Shown: one piece after another, positions 16,872-25,383 of the stretch
Layout: the number at the start of each line of letters is the position of its first letter
Position numbering within the stretch: the first letter of the stretch is position 1
Source of the DNA: Cyclobacteriaceae bacterium
GTDB lineage: Bacteria > Bacteroidota > Bacteroidia > Cytophagales > Cyclobacteriaceae
Direction of reading: 5' to 3'
DNA: 54,206 nt
Assembly: GCA_025055435.1 (NCBI GenBank)
Contig: JANWWN010000016.1
Coordinates: 1-54,206 of the forward strand
Notes under the pieces: model-generated
Told to the model about the DNA's origin: nothing
Seen by the model: the letters and a program-made list of their open reading frames with translations, nothing else
Databases searched by the model: none
Program-made: the position numbers and the translations under genes

Positions 16872-19562
16872 ATGGCCCGGGTGGCGCATTATATTTTTTA
16901 TTCAATTTTGTTTTTTCATACAGTTTGGCTGCCTGCGCAGCCATGGAGAATTTTTGAAGAGCGTGCACAGCTTCATTTATCGGAGAATAATTTACCACTG
17001 GCCATTGATGATTTGGAAAAAGCTGTTAAGGCATATATCGATACCGAAGGCAGAAAAGACGGCCAATATGTATTACTGCTTACTACACTGGCTAATCTGA
17101 TATCCCAAAGCGATGAACCGGCACGAGCTGAAGGTTTGTTTACAGAAGCTCTTTTGCTTATTGAAAAAATTGATGCCAAGCAAACCAAAACCTATGCACT
17201 TACCGCCAACAACCTGGCAAGGTTATATCAGCGGTTAGGCGATTTTTACAAGGCAGAGCCCTTGTATCAGCAAGCCAGAGAGATTTATGGTGCAATATCC
17301 GGCAGAGATAATGAAGAGTATGCAGTTATGGTAAATAACCTGGCCACATTGTACTACGAATACGGGCAGTTTGCCCAGGCTGAGAAGTATTACCTTGAGT
17401 CGAAACGAATATTCGAAACGGTAATCGGGCGCGATCATCCCGGCTACGGACTTGCCTGCAACAACCTGGGAGCTTTGTACTATCGCAAGGGCCAGTATAT
17501 ACTGGCTACTGCACTGCTTGTCAGGGCACTTAATAACCGTGAAAAAGCGCTTGGAAAGCTGCACCCGGACTACGCCACTACACTGGGTAATCTGGCTATG
17601 CTGTATCAGGTTATGAAGGATTGGCAAAAAGCAGAAGCCGCGTTGCTGGAAGTGAAAAATGTTCGTCAGGCAGCGTACGGAAAAAGTCATCCGTTGTTTG
17701 CAGCCAGTTGCAGTAACCTTGCCTCGCTTTACTTTAAGCAGAACCGGATTGACGAGGCGCGTAACCAGATGGAAGAAGCCTTGCGCATCTTTACGCAGGC
17801 ATACGGTACCAGGCATCCTGATTATATCCGTGCAGTTATCAACATGGCCGACCTGGAAGAAATCAGTGGCTATCCGGATAGGGCCTATTCATTCCTGAAA
17901 AATGCCGCTGATGCAATTTTATACCATGTTTTGAATAATTTCTCCTACCTGTCTGAAAACGAGCGCGAATCGTTTTATCGTCAGCTTTCCTACCACTTTG
18001 AGTCGTTTTATTCATTTGTTCTTGCTCATCACAACCGGATTCCGGAATTAAAAGACTGGGCTATTCAGAACAGCATTACTACAAAAGGCCTGTTACTGAA
18101 ATCCTATCGCAGGATGGACAATCACATCAGGAAATCGGGCGACACAGGGCTTTTAAATATGTATGAAAAGTGGCTTCGTGCAAAAAAGACGCTTATGAGG
18201 GCAGAATCACTTACTGCAGAAGAAATCCGAAAACAAGGTGTAGATATTGAAACACTTGCGCAGCAGGTAAATCAACTCGAAAAAGAGTTGGCTTTGCGCT
18301 CGGCTGCATTTCGGGAGGAAACAAGCACCAAAAAAATCACACCGAATGACATCCGAAAGCAGCTTAAACCCGATGAGGCTCTGGTAGATATAGTGCGTAT
18401 TCGCTATAAAGAGCCGATTCATGGCCTGGGCGATTCGGTGATTTACCTGGCTTTCATTGTAAAGCCCACAGGGCAGACGCAGTCAGAGTTGGTTGTTTTA
18501 CCAGAGGGAAACAAAATGGAACAGCAATCGCTTGCTTTCTATCGCGATAACATTATTAAAACCGTAACCTCAGGGCGAAAAGATTATCGCTCGTATGCCG
18601 CATTCTGGAAACCAATACAAGATGCGCTTACCGGCATACGTACCGTGTATTTTGTACCGGATGGACTGTATCATCAGATTAATGTAGAAACCTTGTATAA
18701 CCCTCATACAGGAAACTATGTTGCCGATGAAGTTAAAATCCGGTTATTGGGAAACGCTTCCGATCTGATAGCCTACCGAAATTCAACACTGGCAAAGCGG
18801 TTAATGCGGGAATACCGTGTGTATTGCTTTGGCTACCCCAATTATTCCGGAGAAGAAAAGACAAGTGAAGTTCGAGACTCCTTTGGCGAAACCGAAAAGA
18901 AAGCCTCCCGTTTCTGGGACGAAACCACCGGTACAATTACGGTTCTTGACGGCACACGGAAGGAGGTGAGTACTATTTTTTCCTTGTTAAGGGATAAAGT
19001 AGCACAAGTGAAAATTTTGATGGGCAACGATGCCAGCGAAGAGAATGTTAAGCAGCTAATACAACCGGATATTCTCCATATTGCTACCCACGGGTTTTTC
19101 TGGCCTGTTGATGAAGTAGCTGACAATCTGCGTAACGAACGCATCATGCAAAGCCCGTTAAGGCGCAGTGGCCTCGTGCTGGCGCATGCAGAACTGGCTT
19201 TGAAAGGTTTACCCGTGCAGGGAGAAGATGGAATACTCTACGCAGATGAGGTGACAACGCTGTCGTTGGAAAATACTGCATTGGTTGTACTGTCAGCGTG
19301 CGAGACCGGCCTGGGGGAAATCATGAACGGTGAAGGAGTGTATGGTTTACAACGCAGTTTTCAGCAGGCTGGTGCCCGGGCTATCCTGATGAGTCTGTGG
19401 CCGGTTTCAGATGAAGCAACTGTGGATTTAATGACAGCTTTTTATCGGGCTTATATTGCAGGCAAAACCAAACACGATGCACTGGATGAGGCACGCAATC
19501 TGGTACGAAAAAAATACGATCACCCTTTTTACTGGGGTGCTTTTATTTTAATAGGCGAGTAA
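16872..19562 (+). CDS. Exported TPR-CHAT caspase-like protein
   Basis: An N-terminal hydrophobic stretch (YIFYSILFFHTVWLPAQ) looks like a signal peptide. Residues of about 60-310 contain kinesin-light-chain-type TPRs with repeated ANNLARLYQRLGDF and NNLGALYYRKGQY helices and interrepeat G-x-x-HP motifs. A helical linker leads to a CHAT domain (about 590-896). Both caspase-clan catalytic residues are present: His740 in HIATHGFF and Cys810 in LSACETG. The typical end SLWPVSDEATVDLM...PFYWGAFILIG is intact. CHAT peptidases cut partner proteins when activated, as in TPR-CHAT of Craspase, but no gRAMP or CRISPR is near. The gene converges on the next with a 1-bp gap. Confidence 0.88.
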   Translation: MARVAHYIFYSILFFHTVWLPAQPWRIFEERAQLHLSENNLPLAIDDLEKAVKAYIDTEGRKDGQYVLLLTTLANLISQSDEPARAEGLFTEALLLIEKIDAKQTKTYALTANNLARLYQRLGDFYKAEPLYQQAREIYGAISGRDNEEYAVMVNNLATLYYEYGQFAQAEKYYLESKRIFETVIGRDHPGYGLACNNLGALYYRKGQYILATALLVRALNNREKALGKLHPDYATTLGNLAMLYQVMKDWQKAEAALLEVKNVRQAAYGKSHPLFAASCSNLASLYFKQNRIDEARNQMEEALRIFTQAYGTRHPDYIRAVINMADLEEISGYPDRAYSFLKNAADAILYHVLNNFSYLSENERESFYRQLSYHFESFYSFVLAHHNRIPELKDWAIQNSITTKGLLLKSYRRMDNHIRKSGDTGLLNMYEKWLRAKKTLMRAESLTAEEIRKQGVDIETLAQQVNQLEKELALRSAAFREETSTKKITPNDIRKQLKPDEALVDIVRIRYKEPIHGLGDSVIYLAFIVKPTGQTQSELVVLPEGNKMEQQSLAFYRDNIIKTVTSGRKDYRSYAAFWKPIQDALTGIRTVYFVPDGLYHQINVETLYNPHTGNYVADEVKIRLLGNASDLIAYRNSTLAKRLMREYRVYCFGYPNYSGEEKTSEVRDSFGETEKKASRFWDETTGTITVLDGTRKEVSTIFSLLRDKVAQVKILMGNDASEENVKQLIQPDILHIATHGFFWPVDEVADNLRNERIMQSPLRRSGLVLAHAELALKGLPVQGEDGILYADEVTTLSLENTALVVLSACETGLGEIMNGEGVYGLQRSFQQAGARAILMSLWPVSDEATVDLMTAFYRAYIAGKTKHDALDEARNLVRKKYDHPFYWGAFILIGE

Positions 19563-19563
19563 A

Positions 19564-20517
19564 TCATCTGCAATACATCGACAAAGCGGCCTGAGCACCG
19601 GCCAGGCCCAGGTCAATAGCTTTTTGCAAGTCGGAACATCCTGCTTTCTTATCGTTCAGTTCAATTTTGGCCAATCCACGCCCGTAGTAAGCATAGCCGT
19701 ATTCCGGATCGATTTCTATGGCTTTGTTAAAATCCGAAAGAGCTTCACTGAACGAACCCCTTAAGTATCGTGCAAACCCCCGATTGTTCCAGGCTTTACT
19801 AAACCGGTTGTCTATGGCAAGTGCTTTGTTGAACGACTCTTCGGCCTTCAAAGGTTCGCTTTGCTGGATGTAAATCGATCCGATGTTATTATACGCCTCC
19901 TTGGATTGTGGATTTAAATTGATACAGTTCTGAAAACTTTCCATGGCCTGGTCGTTATGGCCATCCTGCATATACATAACACCGAGTTCATAATGAGCCG
20001 GTGCATATTTGGGGAAGGTCCGAACGCATTCCTGCAAGGTTGATGTGAGCTGGTTCTTCATGTTCAATGCACTTTGTAGTCGGAATAGCTCCATCCATGC
20101 CTGCGGACTGTCGGGTTTCTTATTTTGAAGCTCAAAAAAATATTTTTGAACCAGATCTTTTTTATCGGCCCGAATTGCTGCCAAAAACTTCAGATAATAT
20201 GCCCACCAGAAATCATCATACTGTGCGGCTAACTTTTCACTTTCGGTTAGGACCTGCTGGAGCTTGCCTGCATCGCGGGTGGCCATTTGCGATGCAATAC
20301 GCAAAAACTGAGTAAACCTATCCTGGGCCTGTGCTTGCAAAGCATTGAGCATATAACCGTCATAATCAACAAAGGCGGGAACAGATGAAAGCAGCTTTTC
20401 CATAAATGGAAAGTTGACTTCAACAAAGTCGAAAAATTTTTGGTTATCCGGTTTGCTACTTTGAGCAAACCCAGACATCACCTGTGCAAGCACGAAAAAG
20501 AATAGGACGGTACGCAT
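19564..20517 (-). CDS. Secreted tetratricopeptide-repeat protein
   Basis: This 317-residue protein has a signal peptide (FFFVLAQVMSGFAQS), a helical N-terminal region, and at least four canonical TPRs in the C-terminal half. Examples are APAHYELGVMYMQDGHNDQA, KEAYNNIGSIYIQQSEPLKA, SKAWNNRGFARYLRGSFSEA and GYAYYGRGLAKIELNDKKAG. Such proteins are scaffolds in the periplasm. It faces the TPR-CHAT gene tail to tail with one base between the stop codons. It may belong to the same functional neighbourhood, although it would be transcribed separately. Confidence 0.82.
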   Translation of the reverse strand: MRTVLFFFVLAQVMSGFAQSSKPDNQKFFDFVEVNFPFMEKLLSSVPAFVDYDGYMLNALQAQAQDRFTQFLRIASQMATRDAGKLQQVLTESEKLAAQYDDFWWAYYLKFLAAIRADKKDLVQKYFFELQNKKPDSPQAWMELFRLQSALNMKNQLTSTLQECVRTFPKYAPAHYELGVMYMQDGHNDQAMESFQNCINLNPQSKEAYNNIGSIYIQQSEPLKAEESFNKALAIDNRFSKAWNNRGFARYLRGSFSEALSDFNKAIEIDPEYGYAYYGRGLAKIELNDKKAGCSDLQKAIDLGLAGAQAALSMYCR

Positions 20518-20653
20518 ATCAATACTTTTTCGAAAATTCTGCTAAATATTTCTTCGATCAACTACCGGATTACAGGTAAAAATTAACGGATAACAGTGAT
20601 AGAAATTCCCGTGTCTTAAGGTAAGTTTAAACTAGTATAAAGACTGAATTGAT

Positions 20654-21328
20654 ATGATGCTTCGGCCTGTTGCTTTACAGATTTGTTGTTTTCTGTGGTT
20701 TTCGACATTGTTTTCGGTTTACGCCCAACCTCTGTCGTATTCAGGCCGACTTGTTCAAGGCGATGACGGATTGTTTGAGTACACCCCTGCAAAGGGTGAT
20801 GAGTTGCGCTATATGGTGACTTATCCCGATGGCAGCCAATACGATTTTGTAATAACCCTGATGCACTATAACTATCCCGGCAAAGCTGATTTTCCCATTG
20901 CTTTCAGGTGGGATATTGGTGAACCATTGAACAGTTCAGGTTTGATAGAGCTCGGTGCAGATTGTCTGGAAAAATCTGAACTGTATTTAAATTATTTTAA
21001 GGATGGCACGTATCTGAAGCTTTCAGATGTTTCTACGGTTTTTGTCAGTGCGAAGAATTTCAACGAAGTCTGGCATACACCAAACCGGTCAACGCGTATG
21101 ATCATGGATGGCGAAGAAGTAATGTTCTATGCAAAATCTGAATATTCCGGCTTTTTGATTCGGCTCGGAGATAAAACGCTACAATTGCGCACGCTGAAAC
21201 TAAGTAACGCGAACACAAACACCGATAATAAGGAACTCGCTTTTTTGCCAGGCCATCATCGGCTCATCGTTTTCATGAAGCTGAACTTTTCAATTGAACT
21301 GAAAGAGATAAAACTTTCTGACTTTTAG
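20654..21328 (+). CDS. Secreted protein of unknown function
   Basis: The 224-residue product begins with a signal peptide (LQICCFLWFSTLFSVYAQP); either of two adjacent ATGs (20654 or 20657) could be used. The mature part appears beta-rich, with GDELRYMVTYPDGSQYDFVI, FRWDIGEP, TRMIMDGEEVMFYAKSEYSG and a hydrophobic strand near HHRLIVFMKLNFSIELKEI. I do not recognise the family. It is divergent from the TPR gene across about 136 bp and ends one base from the stop of the next convergent gene. Confidence 0.65.
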   Translation: MMLRPVALQICCFLWFSTLFSVYAQPLSYSGRLVQGDDGLFEYTPAKGDELRYMVTYPDGSQYDFVITLMHYNYPGKADFPIAFRWDIGEPLNSSGLIELGADCLEKSELYLNYFKDGTYLKLSDVSTVFVSAKNFNEVWHTPNRSTRMIMDGEEVMFYAKSEYSGFLIRLGDKTLQLRTLKLSNANTNTDNKELAFLPGHHRLIVFMKLNFSIELKEIKLSDF

Positions 21329-21329
21329 G

Positions 21330-21902
21330 CTACTCTGCCCCCAGGCTAATGATTCTTTCCTTTATCCACTTTCCATTTTCCTTTTTGAATATCGTAATCT
21401 CCGTGCACGGAAAATGCTGGTTGCCGTAATTCAAGGCTTTCAGATAGGGCCAGCACTTCAGAAAATCACCGGAAGAGAGGTTCCGGGCCAATGGAAGCAC
21501 CGGCCATATATTTTCCGAAAAACCGGTAAGATGCTCTACCAATTCGGTAATGGCGTAACGGTTAACCAGGTCGATGTAGATGCTGCGCCTGTCGCCCTGC
21601 ACGGAATAACCAAAATCTTTCAGAAATACATTAAACGGCTCCCATTTTTTTGCACGATTTTCCACCAAATCCATCAGGTCATGTCCGTATTCACCTGTGT
21701 AACGAAACAATGAAACCAATGGCATGGAACGCTGACCTTCAAAGCCATGACCCATGAGATAATGGATGTCATCGCGAAGTACCGAGACATCGCTCCGGAT
21801 GTGAGGCGGAGGTACAATCGTAAACCACAACTCGGTTTGGCGTTGGTCGAGCAGCTTCTTTTTTAAGCGGACAGGCGAACGGGAAGTCATTACGGTGCGC
21901 AT
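21330..21902 (-). CDS. 2H-phosphoesterase-like protein lacking the HxT/S motifs
   Basis: The 190 residues follow the outline of Bacteroidota 2'-5' RNA ligase/2H phosphoesterase proteins. ELWFTIVPPPHIRSDV is the first strand, FNVFLKDFGYS and RRSIYIDLVNRYAITELVEH the central part, and CTEITIFKKENGKW the last strand. The two catalytic H-x-T/S motifs should lie near MPLVSLFRY and FPCTEITIF, but no histidine is there. It therefore appears to be a catalytically dead or repurposed member. The fold assignment rests on pattern only. A non-catalytic RNA- or nucleotide-binding role is possible. Confidence 0.5.
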   Translation of the reverse strand: MRTVMTSRSPVRLKKKLLDQRQTELWFTIVPPPHIRSDVSVLRDDIHYLMGHGFEGQRSMPLVSLFRYTGEYGHDLMDLVENRAKKWEPFNVFLKDFGYSVQGDRRSIYIDLVNRYAITELVEHLTGFSENIWPVLPLARNLSSGDFLKCWPYLKALNYGNQHFPCTEITIFKKENGKWIKERIISLGAE

Positions 21903-21954
21903 AACGAGGTTGATTTAACAATGTAAAGGTGCGGACCGAATTTGACAAATTGTG

Positions 21955-22281
21955 TCAGCTTTGGGCGGCTTCTGTATTTTCTTCAATAAAGGTAAAACCG
22001 CGCCCTTCTTCGCTTTCAATGAAATCCACCTGCTTGCCCACAAGAAACAGTGTATGCTTTTTGTCGATATAAACCGGGATATCCTGAATAACATAAGTAA
22101 GGTCGTTTTCTTTCGGTTTGTCGAACCCGATAAGAAACGATACGCCACATCCACCACCACGTACGCCTACGCGTAAACCATAACCTTCCGGTATGGCCTT
22201 GCGCTGCATAATGGCTTTGATTTCTTCAATAGCCTTTTGTGACAGGCTAACAGGCCGGAAAGCAGGATTCATCATGCGCAT
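21955..22281 (-). CDS. HesB/IscA-family iron-sulfur carrier protein
   Basis: The A-type carrier domain is clear: VSLSQKAIEEIKAIMQRK, YGLRVGVRGGGCGVSFLIGF, then VYIDKKHTLFLVGKQVDF. Only one cysteine remains (in GGGCG). The C-terminal C-x-C that completes the Fe-S site in IscA and SufA is replaced by EEGRGFTFIEE, a variant I believe is recurrent in Bacteroidota. It may need a partner cysteine or glutathione-like ligand, or it may act differently. The upstream ATG at 22305 would add a non-homologous leader, so a start at 22281 or 22275 is preferred. Confidence 0.85.
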   Translation of the reverse strand: MRMMNPAFRPVSLSQKAIEEIKAIMQRKAIPEGYGLRVGVRGGGCGVSFLIGFDKPKENDLTYVIQDIPVYIDKKHTLFLVGKQVDFIESEEGRGFTFIEENTEAAQS

Positions 22282-22328
22282 CAAAATTAGACTAAAATTC
22301 AACACCTTTGCGAACCGATTAGTTTGCC

Positions 22329-22847
22329 ATGGAATCCTGGATTGAACTGCTGAAAATTCTGATACCCGCCGCCCTTGTGGTGTATGCGGCCTACCTGCTG
22401 GTGCGCAGCTTTATTGTACGCGACCTGGAACTGAAACGAATGGAAGTACGAAACAAAAGCATCGAAACTGTATTGCCCTTGCGTCTGCAGGCCTATGAAC
22501 GCATGACCTTGTTTCTGGAGCGCATTCATCCCCACAACCTGTTGGTACGCGTAAATCCGGGAAATATACCGGCTCGCGACTTTCAGCAACTGCTGTTGAG
22601 TGAAATACGAAATGAATACAATCACAATGTTTCCCAACAGGTGTTCATGAGTTCGCAGGTATGGGAACTCATCCGAAACGCAAAAGAAGATCTGGTACTT
22701 ACCATCAACGAAGCGGCTGCCGAACTGAATGGCGAAGCTACCAGTCTGGACTTGTCGCGGAAAATTTTTGAGCGCTACCTGGCCAAGCCCGATGCCATTC
22801 AGCATGCCATTGAACAGGTTAAACAGGAAATTCAGCAAACATTCTGA
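22329..22847 (+). CDS. Conserved membrane-anchored protein, DUF7935-like
   Basis: This 172-residue protein has one N-terminal membrane helix (LIPAALVVYAAYLLVRSFIV), a short basic stretch, and a long helical cytoplasmic part with LPLRLQAYERMTLFLERIHP and the conserved HNVSQQVFMSSQVWELIRNA. This matches a widespread Bacteroidota protein of unknown function. Its stop is adjacent to the start of the next gene, so both are in one operon. Confidence 0.75.
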   Translation: MESWIELLKILIPAALVVYAAYLLVRSFIVRDLELKRMEVRNKSIETVLPLRLQAYERMTLFLERIHPHNLLVRVNPGNIPARDFQQLLLSEIRNEYNHNVSQQVFMSSQVWELIRNAKEDLVLTINEAAAELNGEATSLDLSRKIFERYLAKPDAIQHAIEQVKQEIQQTF

Positions 22848-23498
22848 ATGGCAAAGCGGGCATTAATAGCCGGTGCAACCGGCCTGGTAGGCAGCTACCT
22901 GTTGAAGTTGTTACTGGAAGATGAAGGATATGCAAAGGTTATTGCCGTTACACGCAGACCTTTGGAAATTACCCGGGACCGGCTGGAAAACATGGTAACC
23001 GACTTCGACCGGTTGGATAAAGTGGCTGCTCAGTTAACGACTGATGATGTGTTCTGCTGTCTGGGTACAACCATACGTAAAGCCGGTTCGCAGGCAAATT
23101 TCCGTAAGGTGGATTTCGACTACCCGGTGAAACTTGCCCGCTTAACCCATCAGCAAGGGGCAAAAAAGTTATTACTCGTTTCGGCATTGGGCGCAGACGC
23201 TTCTTCACGCATCTTTTATAATCGTGTGAAGGGAGAAACGGAGCAGGCTATCTGTAAAACCGGTTTTGAAGCCGTGCATATTTTCCGCCCGTCACTTTTG
23301 CTGGGTCCGCGCAACGAGCAGCGGGCAGCCGAAGACGCAGCCAAATGTTTTTACAAAATTTTCAACCGGCTAATTCCCTTACGTTATAAAGCCATCCATG
23401 CCCATACGGTTGCAAGGGCTATGCTGCATTATGCCCATGACCCGGCAACCGGGGTGTTCGTTCATGAATCACAAGAAATGCAATCCTTCGGATTATGA
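22848..23498 (+). CDS. Atypical SDR / NAD(P)H-binding oxidoreductase
   Basis: The protein is 216 residues long. The N-terminal GATGLVGSYLLKLLL is the G-x-x-G-x-x-G dinucleotide motif of atypical short-chain dehydrogenases. CCLGTTIRKAGSQANFRKVD, LVSALGADASSRIFYNRVKG and HIFRPSLLLGPR match the TIP30/YraR-type group. Such proteins bind NAD(P)H and may be oxidoreductases or redox-sensing regulators; no substrate can be named. It abuts the upstream gene and overlaps dtd by 4 bp, so translation is likely coupled. Confidence 0.85.
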   Translation: MAKRALIAGATGLVGSYLLKLLLEDEGYAKVIAVTRRPLEITRDRLENMVTDFDRLDKVAAQLTTDDVFCCLGTTIRKAGSQANFRKVDFDYPVKLARLTHQQGAKKLLLVSALGADASSRIFYNRVKGETEQAICKTGFEAVHIFRPSLLLGPRNEQRAAEDAAKCFYKIFNRLIPLRYKAIHAHTVARAMLHYAHDPATGVFVHESQEMQSFGL

Positions 23499-23947
23499 TA
23501 GCCGTCATTCAGCGTGTCAGTTCAGCTTCCGTAGAAATTAATCGGCAAAATGTTGCGGCTATTGCCTGCGGTTTAGTGGTATTGGTGGGCATTGAAGATG
23601 CCGATGGTGATGAGGACGTAAACTGGTTGTCGAAAAAAATAGTAAACCTGCGTATCTTTAATGATGATAACGGTGTGATGAACGTGAGTGTGAAAGATGC
23701 CGGAGGTGATTTGATTGTGGTGAGTCAGTTTACGCTTCACGCCAGTACCAGGAAAGGTAATCGCCCTTCATACATCAAAGCGGCAAAACCCGACATCGCC
23801 ATACCGGTATATGAACGGTTTATTAAGGCACTGGAGGCCGAGCTGGGTAAACCTGTTCAAACCGGCGTGTTTGGTGCCGACATGAAGGTGCAACTTGTAA
23901 ATGATGGTCCGGTAACGATTATCATCGACACAAAGAATAAAGTATGA
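23495..23947 (+). CDS. dtd: D-aminoacyl-tRNA deacylase
   Basis: Dtd removes D-amino acids (and glycine from mischarged tRNA-Ala) from tRNAs. The 150-residue protein has the expected RVSSASVEI start, the SQFTLHA active-site motif, and the cis-Gly-Pro motif NDGPVTI near the C-terminus. It overlaps the previous gene by ATGA and the following macrodomain gene by another ATGA. Confidence 0.97.
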   Translation: MIAVIQRVSSASVEINRQNVAAIACGLVVLVGIEDADGDEDVNWLSKKIVNLRIFNDDNGVMNVSVKDAGGDLIVVSQFTLHASTRKGNRPSYIKAAKPDIAIPVYERFIKALEAELGKPVQTGVFGADMKVQLVNDGPVTIIIDTKNKV

Positions 23948-24453
23948 CCGACCGAATACGGTTAATCCAGGGTGATATCACCACGCTGGATGCTGATGCC
24001 ATCGTTAATGCTGCAAACAATGAGTTAATTCCGGGTGGTGGAGTATGTGGCGCCATATTCCGGGCAGCCGGACCGGCTTTGAAGGAGGCTTGTAAACAGG
24101 TTGGATACTGTGCTACCGGACATGCCGTACTGACATCCGGTGGTAATCTCAGGGCACGGTATGTCATTCACGCTGTGGGTCCGGTGTGGGAAGGGGGTCA
24201 GAATAAGGAAGAGCAGTTACTGGCCGGCGCGTATCGCAACAGTCTGAAGCTCGCATCGGTTCATCAGTTGCAGTCGGTTGTTTTTCCCAACATCAGCACG
24301 GGCATATACGGTTACCCGAAAGAGCAGGCAGCCCGTGTAGCCATTCGTACTGTACAGGAGTTTCTTGAGCAACATGAATTTCCCAGGCAGGTTATCTTTT
24401 GCTGCTTCGATGAAGAGAATCTGAATATTTACCGTACCCAGCTCGGCCTATGA
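23944..24453 (+). CDS. Macrodomain protein, O-acetyl-ADP-ribose deacetylase-like
   Basis: Single macrodomain of 169 residues. Ligand-binding motifs are complete: GDITTLDADAIVNAANNELI, GGGVCGAIFRAAG, and PNISTGIYGYP. The NAANNELIPGGGVCGAI arrangement is that of MacroD/YmdB enzymes, which remove ADP-ribose from acidic residues or deacetylate O-acetyl-ADP-ribose. It overlaps dtd (upstream) and the VanX-like gene (downstream) by 4 bp each. Confidence 0.93.
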   Translation: MTDRIRLIQGDITTLDADAIVNAANNELIPGGGVCGAIFRAAGPALKEACKQVGYCATGHAVLTSGGNLRARYVIHAVGPVWEGGQNKEEQLLAGAYRNSLKLASVHQLQSVVFPNISTGIYGYPKEQAARVAIRTVQEFLEQHEFPRQVIFCCFDEENLNIYRTQLGL

Positions 24454-25115
24454 AACGCGTTGTTCTGTTGCTTGCTTTTCCCTTAGCTGTACAAGCCCAA
24501 TATCGCTACGGACTTATACCATCAACATTTGCCAACTATCAGCAACAGGTTAAACAAAATCCGGATAAGGAGCTGGTTAATCTGGAAAAATTTATACCGG
24601 GCATTGTGCTGGATATTCGATATGCCACTACAAACAATTTCACAGGTGAGCAGATCTACAACATTCCACGCGCTTATGCGCGCAGGCCGGTAGCCGAGGC
24701 TTTAAAACGCGCGCAGCAGGATTTTGCCCGCCATGGTGTCGGTATTAAAATCTTCGATGCGTATCGCCCGTATCGGGCAACGGTAAAATTTTATGAAGTG
24801 TACCGCGACACTACCTACGTGGCTTCGCCTTACAAAGGCTCACGCCACAACCGCGGTTGTGCAGTTGATATGACGTTGGTTGATCTGAAGACCGGTGAAG
24901 AACTGAAAATGCCTACGGCTTTTGATGCCTTTACACGCGATGCGTGGCCATCCACCCCGGTTCGCGATCCGTTGGTACGCAAAAACCGCGATTTGCTGAT
25001 TTCCATCATGCAAAAACACGGTTTTAAAGTAAACGCTTCCGAGTGGTGGCACTTTGATTTCATCGGATGGGAAAAGTTTGAAGTGCTGGATATTGCGTTT
25101 GAGGAGCTGGAATAG
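24450..25115 (+). CDS. Secreted D-Ala-D-Ala dipeptidase, VanX-like (peptidase M15D)
   Basis: This 221-residue protein has a signal peptide (VVLLLAFPLAVQAQ). The zinc ligands and base of VanX-type peptidases are visible: SRHNRGCAVDMTL gives His133 and Asp140, and EWWHFD gives Glu198 and His201. DIRYATTNNFTGEQIY and FDAYRPYRA are family signatures. It hydrolyses D-Ala-D-Ala. Without vanH/vanA genes nearby, a role in peptidoglycan recycling is more likely than vancomycin resistance. It ends a chain of four genes joined by 4-bp overlaps. Confidence 0.93.
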   Translation: MKRVVLLLAFPLAVQAQYRYGLIPSTFANYQQQVKQNPDKELVNLEKFIPGIVLDIRYATTNNFTGEQIYNIPRAYARRPVAEALKRAQQDFARHGVGIKIFDAYRPYRATVKFYEVYRDTTYVASPYKGSRHNRGCAVDMTLVDLKTGEELKMPTAFDAFTRDAWPSTPVRDPLVRKNRDLLISIMQKHGFKVNASEWWHFDFIGWEKFEVLDIAFEELE

Positions 25116-25118
25116 ATA

Positions 25119-25148
25119 TTGATAAGTTTGTAATTCTGGTTAAATTTG
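25119..25148 (+). promoter_or_regulatory. Promoter of the DUF433/DUF5615 toxin-antitoxin pair
   Basis: TTG (25119-25121), a 19-bp spacer and TAAATTTG (25141-25148) match the Bacteroidota promoter exactly. The ATG follows only 4 bp after the -7 box, so the mRNA would start at or next to the start codon. Confidence 0.6.
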
Positions 25149-25152
25149 AGAA

Positions 25153-25377
25153 ATGGACTATCAAAACTATATCGAAATTAACCCGGCAGTAAGATTCGGC
25201 CGACCTTGTATCAAGGGTACGCGCATTTCAGTTAGTGATGTGCTGGGCTGGCTTGCTTCAGGGATGTCGTATGATGAAATACTATCCGATTTTCCACAGT
25301 TGAACAAGGATCACATTCTGGCCTGCCTGGCTTTTGCTGCTAACAAGGAGCGAAAAGTTAAAGTAGTGTCTTCCTGA
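25153..25377 (+). CDS. DUF433 antitoxin
   Basis: A 74-residue DUF433 protein with the hallmark INPAVRFGRPCIKGTRISVS and an HTH-like helix pair (LGWLASGMSYDEILSDFPQL). DUF433 proteins are antitoxins, paired with PIN-like DUF5615 toxins, and probably bind their own promoter. The toxin gene follows after 6 bp. Confidence 0.88.
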   Translation: MDYQNYIEINPAVRFGRPCIKGTRISVSDVLGWLASGMSYDEILSDFPQLNKDHILACLAFAANKERKVKVVSS

Positions 25378-25383
25378 CCACTC

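Noticed and set aside
16872-19562. Possible Craspase (gRAMP plus TPR-CHAT) system
   Set aside because: No gRAMP gene and no CRISPR array in the window, and the protein carries a signal peptide, unlike the cytoplasmic Craspase subunit.
24450-25115. Vancomycin resistance locus
   Set aside because: Only a VanX-like gene is present; no vanH, vanA or regulator genes are near.
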